Below, one piece after another: positions 44,988 to 55,958 of a stretch of 64,000 nt of DNA (within the stretch, counting starts at the first letter, position 1; each line of letters starts with the position of its first letter). The notes under the pieces were generated by a model. It searched no databases and had not been told where the DNA came from. It worked only from the letters and a program-made list of their open reading frames with translations. This DNA is from Pelobates cultripes (lineage: Eukaryota > Chordata > Amphibia > Anura > Pelobatidae). The stretch is taken from contig OW240912.1 in NCBI GenBank assembly GCA_933207985.1, positions 106,596,686 through 106,660,685 on the forward strand, given 5' to 3'. A program made the position numbers and the translations under genes.

Positions 44988-45150
44988 TAGTGCTCCTCAA
45001 CCCTCTTCTAAAGGCTCACCTAACATTCCAGGATTTAGGGTGTGTCTAGGGTGTTTTTCTTTTCCTTTTCTAAACACCTTAGACACACCCGTGTAATCCC
45101 TAAATCCTAGACTGTTAGGTGTGCCTTGAAGAGAGGCTTGAGGAGCACTG
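44988..45150. mobile_element. Foldback hAT-type MITE, TSD CATTAGAG
   Basis: The 163-bp element is largely one inverted repeat (AGTGCTCCTCAA ... CTAACATTCCAGGATTTAGG and its reverse complement). The 8-bp duplication CATTAGAG is exact at 44980-44987 and 45151-45158, fitting a hAT source. Confidence 0.88.
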
Positions 45151-45496
45151 CATTAGAGGTTCAAATCTTTAAAATGTTCAAATCCTAGATTGCTCTTGGT
45201 TTATTTAATTTTTTTATTTGCCTTCTAAACAAGTCTTTACAGTAATAAGTTGATAAACCTCTTATATATTTACTTATTGCTCCTTAGAAGGATCTCATCA
45301 CAATGAAACATGACAGACTTTGCAATGAGGATTCTGACTTCAATCGTTTTAGGTTCGAAACAGTTTCCGTGACTATAGAATCAAATGAATATTATTCTGC
45401 ACAATAATCATTCTTAACACCAGGACTATGATCTAAAGTTGGGTCTCCATGTTATTTTGGTAGCTTTACAAAGTTTGGAATACTCATTTTACTCAA

Positions 45497-46035
45497 TTGA
45501 TACGAGGCAACAGCCCACAAAAACTGTTCTACTCTAGTGGCGCTGACTTTTCCAGTGCAATACAGAACCATCCTAATGGTGCTAATAATGGTGTTTTGAT
45601 TAATCAATTTTCTCATATAATCTCTAGAGCTGCACCGTTCTTGTGGAACTCCCTTCCCTTCTCCATTAGACTTTCACCCAGTCTCTATAACTTAAAAAAA
45701 CTCACTGAAAACTCACTTCTTCAGGAAAGCATATCAATTAAACTATTAACAGCTTCCCCTCGCAGCACCTTGATTCCTCTCCTGCAACTATCAAAAAAAA
45801 AAAACCACTAAGCCCTCATTGAATACTTTTCTAGCAACCTACTTTTCTACAACTACCCTTACATTTTGTGTCACTATACCTCACTCCCTATAGCATGTAA
45901 GCTTACTGAGCAGGGCCCTCAACCCCCCTGTTCCTGTGCATCCAACTCATCTGGTTACAATTAAGTGTCTGTTAGTCCACCCATTGTACATTACTACAAA
46001 ATTTGTTGGCGCTTAATAAATAATAATAATATAAT
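45497..46035 (+). pseudogene. LINE 3' end (ORF2 C-terminus plus AAT-rich tail), copy 1
   Basis: The frame contains SRAAPFLWNSLPFSIRLSPS followed by a Leu/Lys-rich helix, the typical C-terminal end of L2/Nimb/RTE-X-like LINE proteins. The 3' UTR includes GCATGTAAGCTTACTGAGCAGGGCCCTCAA, CATTGTACATTAC and GGCGCTTAATAAATAATAATAA. Two other copies are at about 47825-48015 and 61225-61800. These are 5'-truncated insertions. Confidence 0.7.
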
Positions 46036-46075
46036 ACATAACAGCTAAATGATGGGCCATTGAGGTAATAAAACA

Positions 46076-46366
46076 TTAAATGTACACTGTACTATATGCA
46101 CTATAACTGTTTCACCTCATTGAAGTGGTTACAGCAGTATTACCCAAACCAGTCCTCATGGCCCACCAACAATCCAGGATTTACTTTGTTTCTTCCAATG
46201 GAGATACTGACAAAAGCTGGACTGCTGGTAAGCCAGGAGGACAGGTTAGGGAACCACTAGTTTACAGTGGTATGACACTGAGTGGAGGGACAGTGCCAGA
46301 GAACTCCAGGTACTATAACCAATTCAGTGAGATGAAATGGTTATAGTGCTTACAGTGTCCCTTGAA
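46076..46366. mobile_element. TTAA MITE with a nested hAT MITE
   Basis: The outer ends TTAAATGTACACTGTACTATATGCACTATAAC and, in reverse, TTCAAGGGACACTGTAAGCACTATAAC form an inverted pair. A 125-bp hAT-type MITE occupies 46135-46259 (ACCCAAACCAGTCCTCATGGC and the reverse of AGGACAGGTTAGGGAACCACTA) with a near-exact 8-bp duplication GGTTACAG/GTTTACAG at 46127 and 46260. Confidence 0.65.
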
Positions 46367-46399
46367 AGAAGGGGTTGCCAAGCTAATGCCATGCATGCA

Positions 46400-47820
46400 A
46401 TTTGGGTGCTTGTAAAAAAACAAACAAAAAAAAACATTATAACATTATATCTATATAATGCTTTGTTAAGACTTTTACATAAAAAATAGGTGTACCTTAT
46501 GCCGTGGTCATGAATTGATTAATGTGTGAATAATCAAGTTATTTTAGAATTTAGATTTTGCACAGTGATATTGTGATTACACTGACTGGTGTTTATCCCT
46601 GTATGTTCAGCTCCAAGTTGCAGGAACTTTATTTGTAAATTTGATCTTTAATCTTTTTTTCAATAAATGTTTATTTTTATGAACTACTATTCCAATACAT
46701 TTTCCCAATGAAGGCATATCCATAGAGATGTTCCAGGCTGCTGCCCAAACAGATTTGTTTGGCCCTACTTTCAAGACTGACCATGGCAAACAGAAAGGTT
46801 TTTAATGAAGAAGGTTTGTGGTTGGAACAGAGAAACCCTTGCATGAGGAATTGTGCTGTGTCTGGATATTTTGTGTGCTTTTGAGCAACACATATTAGAA
46901 TTTTTTTTTAATTTTATGTGGCTGCCTTTTGATCCATTCAGTAATACATAAAAATTGTTAGATTCTGTTACTGATACCATTTCCTGCCAAACAATTATAC
47001 ATTATAGTAAATTAATTTTGTTACAGCTCATTATTTTGGAGTGCCTTGGAATTATTTCCTTTAATGGAATGTATTTATTATATAATGCTTAAGTGACACT
47101 TTTTCCACAAAACAGAAAATTATAATTAGTTTATTTTGCTTACTAGGTGATGGTGAATGTAACAGTTACTTTAACACCAAAACCTGTTATATATATATGG
47201 AAAGTCTGTAAGCCCGGAGTTGTTGGAGGGGTTTTACTGGCCAATTTATTCTTTACACTACATGTCTCCACTGATTCACATCTGATTCACATACTCGATC
47301 ATCTCCTCAACAATTCTTGGACGGCTCTGGGCTTCCAGGCCTCAGTCCACAGACTCCCATACTGCCACTACAACTTGTCTAGGCCCAGAATTGTCCCTGA
47401 CTATTAATAAATCATTTATTTTCAAATAACAAAGGCACAGGCAGGTACCTCATCTATAACTAGATGGGTAGTCAGAATAGTTCCTGGCTCAAGCCTTTGT
47501 AAAATCCACAAATTAATCCTACGAATGCCTTGACACATTAAAAATCACTGTATCGAATCCAAAAGGGATTGGACAAGCTTTTTCGGTGGACCAATTTAGG
47601 TGCATCTAGGCATGATGGGTGAAATCAAGGTACAATACTTTGAAGCAGACTTTATTGGTTAGAGCAACGTTACCGCTCTGAAATCAAGCTTTTATCAATC
47701 AGTTAGCATGGCAGCTGGAGCATTAGGCCAAACTGCAACTAAAAATATCAATGCAATGTACATTTATGGTAAAGGTTTGGCATAATCTCCAGCTGCCATG
47801 CTATCAATGCGGCTACAAAC
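46400..47820. other. Mostly unassigned AT-rich DNA
   Basis: No gene is seen. Near 47640-47700 CTTTATTGGTTAGAGCAACGTTACCGCTC resembles an amphibian dispersed repeat. CATGGCAGCTGGAG (47708) and CTCCAGCTGCCATG (47788) form a 14-bp perfect inverted pair, perhaps the ends of a small MITE. Confidence 0.45.
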
Positions 47821-47824
47821 ATGA

Positions 47825-48015
47825 TGTTACTGCATTCACCCAGTCTCCATAACTTAAAAAAAATCTCTGAAAACACACTTCTTCAGAAAAGTATATCAAT
47901 TAAACTGTTAACAGCTTTCAATCGCAGCATCCTGATTCCTCTCCTGCAACTGTCAAAAAAAAAAACACTTAGCCCTTAATGAATACTTTTCTAGGAACCT
48001 ACTTTTCTACCCCTA
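47825..48015 (+). repeat. LINE 3' end fragment, copy 2
   Basis: CACCCAGTCTCCATAACTTAAAAAAA through TACTTTTCTAGGAACCTACTTTTC matches the inner part of copy 1 at 45660-45860 and stops at TGCCACTATA. It is truncated on both sides. Confidence 0.7.
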
Positions 48016-48039
48016 CCCTTACCTTTTGTGCCACTATAA

Positions 48040-48415
48040 CCAGGAGTCAAGTCCTGTGGGAAAAAAAGTGTGGGAACTCACCCAAGATTCCCCCCCCCCA
48101 AAAAAAACCCAAAGAAATGACACTCCTATGCATATAGTGCAGTGCAGGGTGTGTATAATGAATGTAGTGTGTTTGTAGTGAATGCAGAGTATGTATAATG
48201 AATATAGTGTGTTTGTAGTGCGTGCAGAGTGTGTATAATGAATGTAGTGTGTTTGTAGTGAGTGCAGTGTGTCGCAAAATGTGAGGCACAGAGCAGTTGG
48301 AGAGGGAACACATAGTGTGCTGGGCCCCCGTGTGCAGGTAGCAGGGCAGGTCCTGCAGGACTACTAGCGGGAACCGTGTTCCTGATTTGGAAAAAGTGCA
48401 GGAACGCACTTAAAA
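48040..48415. mobile_element. Probable MITE with GTAGTGTGT repeats
   Basis: CAGGAGTCAAGTCCTGTGGGAAAAAAAGTGTGGGAAC at the left and GGAACCGTGTTCCTGATTTGGAAAAAGTGCAGGAAC at the right are similar end blocks. Between them lies a tandem GAATGTAGTGTGTTTGTAGTG repeat (48155-48275). The minus-strand Tyr/Leu/His repeat frames derive from this repeat. Confidence 0.5.
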
Positions 48416-48920
48416 ATACTAGTTGTTCAATGATTTTTAAAAAATCTACTTCTTATTTTACTTTTATGCTGACAGCAGATTTTATGGTATATTTTACAAA
48501 TGTCAATAGGCCCTTAATGTCTGCAATTCTTGAAATTTAAATCATTTTTATTTGATTTAAAAAGTCAGCAACTCCCTAACGTACAATGGTTTGACAAGCC
48601 TGGAGATCTAGGGACAAATAACGTCTTTGAATATCCTTTCAACTAGTGTGACTGTCCTTGGAAAGAACATAGAGGTGTTTGTTACTGTTTTGTTTCACAT
48701 GTAATTTTATACACTTTATACTGATATTACACAATAAAACATTTATGCATGCAAGCATTATATATATATATATATATATAATGCTTGCATGCATTAAATG
48801 CATGCATTTAAATGCATTGCTGATTTATCAATAAAATTGATAAATTGAAAATAGACGAGGACATGACAAGCCGCAATCCAAGATAGATGCTACACAATAA
48901 AACATTTATGCATATATATA

Positions 48921-50502
48921 CAGTTGCAAGAAAAAGTATTTGAACCCTTTGGAATTATATGGATTTCTGCACAAATTGGTCATAAAATGTGATCTGATCA
49001 TCTAAGTCACAACAATAGACTATCACAGTCTGCTTAAACTAATAACACACAAAGAATGAAATGTTGCCATGTTTTTATTGAACACACCATGTAAACATTC
49101 ACAGTGCAGGTGGAAAAAATATGTGAACCCCTAGACTAATTACATCTCCAAGAGCTAATTGGAGTGAGATGTCAGCCAACTGGAGTCCAATCAATGAGAT
49201 GAGATTGGAGGTGTTGGTTACAGCTGCCCTGCCCTAGTTCTGGATTTGCTTTTCACAAGAAGCATTGCCTGATGTGAATGATGCCTCGCACAAAAGAGCT
49301 CTCAGAAGACCTAAGATTAAGAAAAGCTGGAGAGGGTTATAAAAGTATCTCCAAAAGCCTTGCTGTTCATCAGTCCACGGTAAGACAAATTGTCTATAAA
49401 TGGAGAAAGTTCAGCACTGCTGCTACTCTCCCTAGGAGTGGCCGTCCTGTAAAGATGACTGCAAGAGCACAGCGCAGACTGCTCAATGAGGTGAAGAAGA
49501 ATCCTAGAGTGTCAGCTAAAGACTTACAAAAGTCATTGGAAAATGCTAACATCCCTGTTAGCGAATCTACAATACCTAAAACACTGAACAAGAATGGATT
49601 TCATGGGAGGATACCACAGAGGAAGCTACTGCTGACCAAACAAAACATTGCTGCACGTTTACAGTTTGCACAAGAGCACCTGGATGTCCCCTAGCAGTAC
49701 TGTCAAAATTTTCTGTGGACAGATAAAACCAAAGTTGAGTTGTTTGGAAGAAACACACAACACTATGTGTGGTGAAAAAAAGGCACAGCACACCAACATC
49801 AAAATCTCTTCCCAACTGTGAAGTATGGTGGTGGGGGCTTCATGGTTTGGGGCTGCTTTGCTGCATCAGGGCCTGGATGGATTGCTATCATCGAAGGAAA
49901 AATGAATTCCCAAGTTTATCAAGACATTTTGCAGGAGAACTTAAGGCCATTTGTCTACCAGCTGAAGCTCAACAGAAGATGGGTGTTGCAACAATGACCC
50001 AAACCATAGAAGTAAATCAACCACAGAATGGCTTAAACAGAAGAAAATACGCCTTCTGAAGTGGCCCAGTCAGAGTCCTGACCTCAACCCGATTGAGATG
50101 CTGTGGCATGACCTCAAGAAAGCGATTCACACCAGACATCCCAAGAATATTGCTGAACTGAAACAGTTCTGTAAAGAGGAATGGTCAAGAATTACTCCTG
50201 ACCGTTGTGCACGTCTGATCTGCAACTACAGGAAACGTTTGGTTGAAGTTATTGCTGCCAAAGGAGGTTCAACCAGTTATTAAATCCAAGGGTTCACATA
50301 CTTTTTCCACCTGCACTGTGAATGTTTACATGGTGTGTTCAATAAAAACATGGCACCATTTCATTCTTTGTGTGTTATTAGTTTAAGCAGACTGTGATTG
50401 TCTATTGTTGTGACTTAGATGATGATCAGATCACATTTTATGACCAATTTGTGCAGAAATCCATATCATTCCAAAGGGTTCACATACTTTTTCTTGCAAG
50501 TG
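48921..50502 (+). mobile_element. Tc1-family transposon, copy 2 (1582 bp)
   Basis: Same family as 15885-17502. It is bounded by TA at 48919-48920 and 50503-50504, with IR/DR ends of about 215 bp starting CAGTTGCAAGAAAAAGTAT. Compared with copy 1 it lacks the TATAAAAAACACACACC stretch of the leader and has several small deletions in the gene. Both copies share most substitutions, so they derive from one recent source. Confidence 0.92.
49278..50283 (+). pseudogene. Tc1 transposase, copy 2, decayed
   Basis: The frame is open from 49278 to 49694 (residues 1-138, both helix-turn-helix motifs). It then meets TAG at 49693 and TGA at 49771. The first catalytic motif reads LWTDKTK instead of LWTDETK. 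About 5 bp are missing in the region of the second catalytic Asp (near 49993), which removes the QQDND motif and shifts the frame. The last 61 residues (50098-50283) remain open with PDRCARLICNYRKRLVEV. About six codons are also missing near residue 16 relative to copy 1, which removes the stop found there. Confidence 0.9.
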
Positions 50503-51250
50503 TATAATGCTTGCATGCATAAATGTTTTATTGTGTAGCATCTATCTTGGATTGCGGCTTGTCACGTCCTCGTCTATTTTCAATTTTTAATTTTATTGAT
50601 AAATCAGCAATACATTTAAATACAAAAACAGAAAAAATAATACCTATTTTATATATATATATAAATATATATATATATAAAATAGGTATTATTTTTTTCT
50701 GTTTTTCTATTGACAATACCCTTCCAATAAAATTGATAAATTGAAAATAGACGAGGACGTGACAAGCCGCAATCCAAGATAGATGTGTTACGGTACCCTC
50801 AGCATGAAATGCACAAACCGACGTTTAGTGAATCCTCCCCTCTCGCAATAACATAGGCTGCATGCGTATCAAGTACAATCATACGAACCGCAAGCAGGGG
50901 AACGCTGTAAACTCACGAACGGGATCCGTACGGGCACTTCACTTCACGAGCTCCAAACTCACGACTCGCCAATAGTAGCCGAACGCATATAGCTCCCAAG
51001 CGGCTAATAATCCCATCCAGCAGTCTCTAGTCATTGGTAATAAATCCCCCCAATAACGAGACCAAGCTCCGCATTGAGGGTAAAACATGAACTGGCTTTA
51101 CTGTGGGCTACCTGCCCGTATTTATGCAGGTCTCCCACTTGGTGGACACTCCCTTAGGGGACCAAATGGGAGACTGTAACTATAGACAGACATATGGCAG
51201 GTTAGGACCCACAGACACAATATTCCCAGCATGCATTAGTATTTCCTCCC

Positions 51251-51300
51251 CTCTGCCCTGGAGATAATTGAGAAGTAATTCAATTATCTCCAGGACAGAG
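51251..51300. other. Stem-loop II in LTR copy C
   Basis: CCTGGAGATAATTGA (51257-51271) pairs exactly with TCAATTATCTCCAGG (51280-51294), loop 8 bases; outside it CTCTG and CAGAG extend the stem after one mismatch. Confidence 0.8.
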
Positions 51301-51602
51301 GCAAATCGCCATTTTAAATTCAACACAGAAAAACATATAAAGATATATAACTTTACATTTGTCGAATGTTACCCATTCGTATCACATATCCCCAGATAGC
51401 CTGGATCTGAGTGCATATTATTGGCGAATAGCGCTCAGATCCCATACGCATAGTTCAATTGCCATGGAGTCTATTACAGTCTTTCGGTATGCGATTGACT
51501 CCATGGGAAGGCTATCTGGGGTAAGTCCATTCATGCGTTTAAAACTCCTGAACGGCCGGTGTTCGTATACTTCTGTCGATTGAGAAGGGAGGTCGGCGGC
51601 TT

Positions 51603-51666
51603 CAGCGGTGTGCGGCAGAAAAAGTGTCAGTTTTCAGTTCCATGAAATCAATGCCGAACACCACTG
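51603..51666. other. Stem-loop I in LTR copy C
   Basis: CAGCGGTGTGCGGCA (51603-51617) pairs with TGCCGAACACCACTG (51652-51666) at 13 of 15 positions. The loop contains TTTTCAGTTCCATG, matching the loop motif of copies A and B. Confidence 0.65.
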
Positions 51667-51919
51667 GTCTTTCGCATGGTTTAAAATGGCCGCCGCCTCG
51701 TGGTCGACATACGAACGACGACCACCCTGTATTCGGTTTTAATTGAGAAGTGTCTGTGGTTAACCAAAACGTTCTAATTGGGATCAAGAGGTTAACCAGC
51801 AGCACACTTCTCTTCTGGGTGGCCGTCCATTCGGTAGTTTTGTTCGGCGGAAAAGTCAATTCACTGAACAGGGGCATACGAACGGGTAATTCCACGAAAA
51901 GGCAATCTGTCACAAGATG

Positions 51920-52807
51920 CTTGGAATTTTCAGCTTTGTAGCAGAATGGGAGTTTATGCATTAACCCCAGCCTAGTCGTTATATGGGCAGAGAGAAAGCC
52001 ACAGTCAAGTACGGCGCACCGGTTTGAGACACCCAATACTGATTATACACTTGTACTCACCAAATCCCTCAAGGTCTACTCCATCTGACCCAGAGTTTGT
52101 TCCCAATTTGAGCCAGTAGCCCCTATGTCTCAGAGTAATTCACCAGGAGACCTGGCTAACAACTTTTAGGCTGTTCACTCCACCACTGCCATCACTGCTA
52201 ACCTAGAGGATGCTGAAAGTCAGATTGTCATGACTTTCTAGAACCCAATACACCACCCTTGGGTTATAAGTGGTTAAGATAAGATAGAATAGGAGAAAGA
52301 AGTGGGTTACTGGACCGTAAAGTAGCCAGGTTTAATGCAAACCAGAATAGTCTTCGGTAAGCTAAGTACTGGGAGAAAGAGAGTAATTTTAACAATAAGA
52401 CAAGTCAAAGGTCAGGGACACAGAATAGAAGAGGGTAAAAAAAACAAGCCGAGGTCAAGTTAGCCCCAAAAAATTGTATACTGTAACTAAACCCTATTAT
52501 TTTTGCCAAGGTAATATTTTTTTGTACAAATAACTATTACATTATGTGAGCTTTGAAATATCTGTTTAGTGAATGAGTGAGTGCTCTGGATATTTGGCTA
52601 GAGCCAAAAAATATTAAACAGAAATAATGTGCACTCAGAACCCCCGCTAAAGGAAAACCAAGACAGGGCACAGTACTGAGTGTGGAGTTAGGAGGCTTTT
52701 GATAGGTTGGTGTCATTTTTGTGACACCAAATGGTGAGTGCGCAGTGTTGTACTGATGATGCAAGCACGTTTATGTCAATGATGACTAAGGAGAGTCTGG
52801 AGTCATA
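51920..52807. other. No recognisable feature
   Basis: There are no domain-bearing frames and no clear repeat ends. The first 50 bases continue the locus flanking the solo LTR. Confidence 0.45.
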
Positions 52808-53128
52808 TAAGGACATTTTTTTTTTTTTATAATAATCTTTATTGAAGAATTTTCTCATTTTATCATACATATAACAACACTAGTGCAAATTTACATACAA
52901 GACAAAAACAAGTGTGACAATAACAACATATAATATTGCATTTATTACAACAGTTCTGGTCTAAAGTATAAGATTGATTCCCCAACTAGACAGCTGAGAA
53001 TATCTTTATAAAAAGATAAATCTTTTCATTTAGAATTGCTGTAGGAATAAATATGGGCAGTGGTCAGTCTGAAATATCATAAAAAACATCGTTGTGAATG
53101 TAATTTCCTATCAGAAACTAAAAATAGT

Positions 53129-54015
53129 TCACTTGTCTTTCAAAATTCGAATCCAATTAATGTATTGATCTTGTTTATTTATAAGATGTATAGAGGAGAC
53201 CGGTAAATCTTTTTCCATTCGGAGTTGGAATAAAATTTGGTTGATTAGCTGACTCCTCTGAAAAGGAAGATGCGACTTCCATTGTCTTGCTATTAATATC
53301 TTAACCACCAAAAAGCAGTGGTTTGCAAGGCACTTGAATGAAATGGAAGTAAGTTTCCAATTTAAATGTAACAATGCTGTATCAGGGCCTTTTTTAATTG
53401 TAATATTGAATAAGCATTTAAGTATTTCAAAGGACCACTCCCCAAGACTTTTAACTGAGTTACAATGCCACCATATATGAACAAGTGTTCCATCTAAATA
53501 ACCACAGCGCCAGCAATGAGGAATTTGACCTGGATACATCTTGCTTAATTTATGTGGAGTCAAATACCATTTGTACATAATCTTATATTGGCATTGCCAA
53601 AGTTCTGGCAATGGATATATTTACGGTTGTCTTTAAGAGACGAACACCATTCATTCTCAGTTATGTCAATATTTAAGTCTTTTTTCCATTTATCTAGTAT
53701 CTTTAAGGGTTGTTGGTCAAGGTTAGATAACAGGTTGGTAGCTTTTGAGTGGATTTTATTAACCTTGGTATATCTAAAAATGGCTTGGATAAGGATATAA
53801 ATTTTTGGCGACATTTTCAGTAAAGTCTTGTCCAAAAAATTTTTGATTCTTAAATAGGAGAAGAGTTCTTTATTGGGGAGATTTAATTTGACTTGAATAT
53901 CAGCAAAGGGTAAAATTTGGTCGTCCTGGAGGATATCCCCAATCGTCCATTGAAGTTTGGACCAATTATTTAAACAAATATCCTCAATATTATCCTCCAA
54001 GAAATCAGATGACAT
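53129..54015 (-). pseudogene. L1-type ORF2, C-terminal region
   Basis: Two overlapping frames (54015-53560 and 53611-53129) carry the region downstream of RT. The second has LTPHKLSKMYPGQIPHCWRC and GTLVHIWWHC, the Cys-rich motif (C-x2-C ... H-x4-C type) typical of the ORF2 C-terminus in L1 and Tx1 LINEs. A frameshift near 53600 separates them. Upstream the coding sequence is split by the hAT element at 54137-55950. The function of this domain in retrotransposition is nucleic-acid binding by family knowledge. Confidence 0.82.
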
Positions 54016-54201
54016 GTCCTAATCATTTAGTTGGAAATTTTTTGTTGTTTTTTTAACATCTCCCATGCACTAATAGTTTGTGACAGGATTAATGATTTAC
54101 TACATAAATCCTCTGTCACTTTTTTGTTGCTTTTAACAGGGCCAGATTAAGAACCCAGTGGGCCTGGTGCTGACAATTATGATGGGGCCTAATTACAGAA
54201 A

Positions 54202-54740
54202 TGTCACGGCCCCCGGCTCGCCGCGAGGTGTGGTCGCACCGGACCAGTGTGACCGCGCCAACGAACTGAGCTTACCTGCTCAGCGGCGAGTCGGGAGCCT
54301 CTCTGCTGGTTTCTCCCGGCTGCCTGCCTGGGTTCAAGATGGTGCCGAACACGCAGTCGCAGCTAGATATAGCTCTGCCCCCCAGGGTCACACACACACA
54401 CACACGTTCTGCAGTCAGAGGCCAGAGGGATATTTAACCTAGGTTATTGCCCTGTCGTGGTTTTCGTTCCTGGTTCCTGAATCCTGAGAGTGCGTTTCCT
54501 TGTCCTGTTTTTGATATTCCCAGTATTTTGACCTTGGCTATTCCTGACTATTCTGATTCCTGGCTTTCCTGACTTGGCTTGTTAAATGGTATTGTATATT
54601 TCTGGCTCCCTTGACCATTCTCTGTTTTTAACATATTAGTCCGGCCATTCTAAGGACCGGTTTACGTTTTATCATTTTCTGTTCGGTCTATGTAGATGTT
54701 ACATAGTTCTGCGTGCTGGACCACACTAGTAGTCATGACA
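54202..54740. mobile_element. Probable solo LTR (539 bp) nested in the hAT element
   Basis: It begins TGTCACGGCCCCC and ends GTAGTCATGACA, flanked by AGAAA (54197-54201) and AGAAT (54741-54745), a 4/5 match. A (CA)n run is at about 54390. The middle has repeated CCTGACT/TTCCTG phrases seen in LTRs of gypsy-type elements. Orientation is not determined. Confidence 0.6.
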
Positions 54741-54934
54741 AGAATCTTATCGACCATAGACACTAAAACAGTCATACCTCTCAAGCGTCAAGTATCTAAT
54801 GGAGATGGTGTTGGAGGGAAACTCAAAGGATGCAGCTTTAAGAAAACACATACTCTATGCTAATCTCTCTCTAATTTATGCTTTAATCTTTCAAGTAAAT
54901 CCATACCCCCTAATGGCAGTGTCCAGTGAAGCAG

Positions 54935-55500
54935 GGAGTCAATGGGGACACTGGAAGAAATGGGGACACAGACACTAGGGACACAGAGACACAGACTCTG
55001 GAACACTAGGGACACTGGCTGGGAGGCATGGAGACACAGGCATGGAGACACTTGGGGACACTGGGAGACATGGGGACATTTGGGGACACTAGGGACACTG
55101 AGAGACATGGGACACAGACACTGGGAGACATGGGGACACAGACACTAAAGACACTAGCTGGGAGACATGGGGACACTGATACACTAGGGGGACTGGCTGG
55201 GAGACATGTGGACACTGGGAGACATGGGGACACAGACATATGGGGACACTGGGAGACATGGGGACACTGAGACACTAGGGACACTGAGAGACATGGTGAC
55301 ATAGACACTGGGAGACTAGGGGACACTGGGACACTGCGACAATAGGGACACTGGCTTGGAGGCATGGGGACACTGTGTCCCATGTGTCTGTGTGTCTCCC
55401 AATGTCCCCATGTGTCTCAGCATCCCCATATCTCACAGTGTCCCCTAGTTTTTCAGTGTCCCCATGTGTCCCCTAGTGTCTCAGTGTCCCCATGTGTCCC
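54935..55500. repeat. Minisatellite, GGGGACACTGGGAGACAT type
   Basis: Irregular 9-18 bp units built from GGGGACAC, TGGGAGACA and CACTAGGGACACTG fill about 430 bp; from 55370 on the complementary pattern (TGTCCCCATGTGTCTC) appears, so the array is in part inverted. Frames with Trp/Thr/Gly or Ser/Pro/Cys repeats here are by-products. Confidence 0.9.
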
Positions 55501-55958
55501 TGCTACCTTTCCCCCCCATCCTTCACTTACCTGAGCTGTAGGTTGTTTCTGTAGGCTGGGAGCTGCTATCTGGACTCTCTGTGCTCTGTAGCTGCTCCCC
55601 TGCGGATCAGTGAGTAGAAAGAGGCAGGAAGTGATATGCTGTAACTTCCTATCCCTGCCTCTCTCCACACACAGTGACCCCTACTGGTTAGTGCTGGTAT
55701 TGCAGAGTAATCTCCGTTTAACTGAGAAAAATACCTGCATTTGTATTGCCGGTATTACTGCAATACCGGCACGGCCAGGCACCCTCAAATACCGGCTGTG
55801 CTGATAAAACACAAGTCAAGTAGCAAACCTAAGAGTAGTGTGTGTAAAAAATAAATAATTTTTTTTTTTTTTTTAAATGGGCCTATTCCATGGGCCTGGG
55901 CCTGGGCCTGGAGCTGCAGCTCCATCAGCCCCTATGTTAATCCGGCCCTGGCTTTTAA

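Larger units (their letters stand above)
48729..50785. mobile_element. Palindromic repeat locus interrupted by Tc1 copy 2
   Basis: CACAATAAAACATTTATGCATGCAAGCATTA occurs at 48730, in part again at 48893, and inverted at 50504-50538. GACAAGCCGCAATCCAAGATAGATGCTACACAATAAAAC (48867-48904) recurs inverted at 50531-50568 and, without its end, at 50761. I read this as a complex inverted-repeat element, later invaded by Tc1 (48921-50502) and by a solo LTR at 50786. Confidence 0.65.
50786..51914 (-). mobile_element. Solo LTR (copy C), 1129 bp, TSD AGATG
   Basis: It begins TGTTACGGTACC and ends ATCTGTCACA. The duplication AGATG is exact at 50781-50785 and 51915-51919. The empty-site sequence is visible elsewhere in this locus (CAAGATAGATGCTACAC), which confirms the left junction. 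It shares ends and internal blocks with copies A and B. Minus orientation is taken from copy A. Confidence 0.92.
54137..55950. mobile_element. hAT-type element, TSD GCTTTTAA, inside the LINE
   Basis: Ends CAGGGCCAGATTAAGA and, in reverse, CAGGGCCGGATTAACA are inverted repeats. GCTTTTAA is exact at 54129-54136 and 55951-55958. No transposase is present. The interior contains a solo LTR, a GGGGACACTGGGAGACAT minisatellite and a GGGCCTGGGCCTGG tract at the right end. ORF2 resumes directly after the duplication, so the hAT element landed after the LINE. Confidence 0.93.

Noticed and set aside
54860..55383. Ser/Pro/Cys/Val-rich minus-strand frames
   Set aside because: Translation of the GGGACAC minisatellite; no unique residues.
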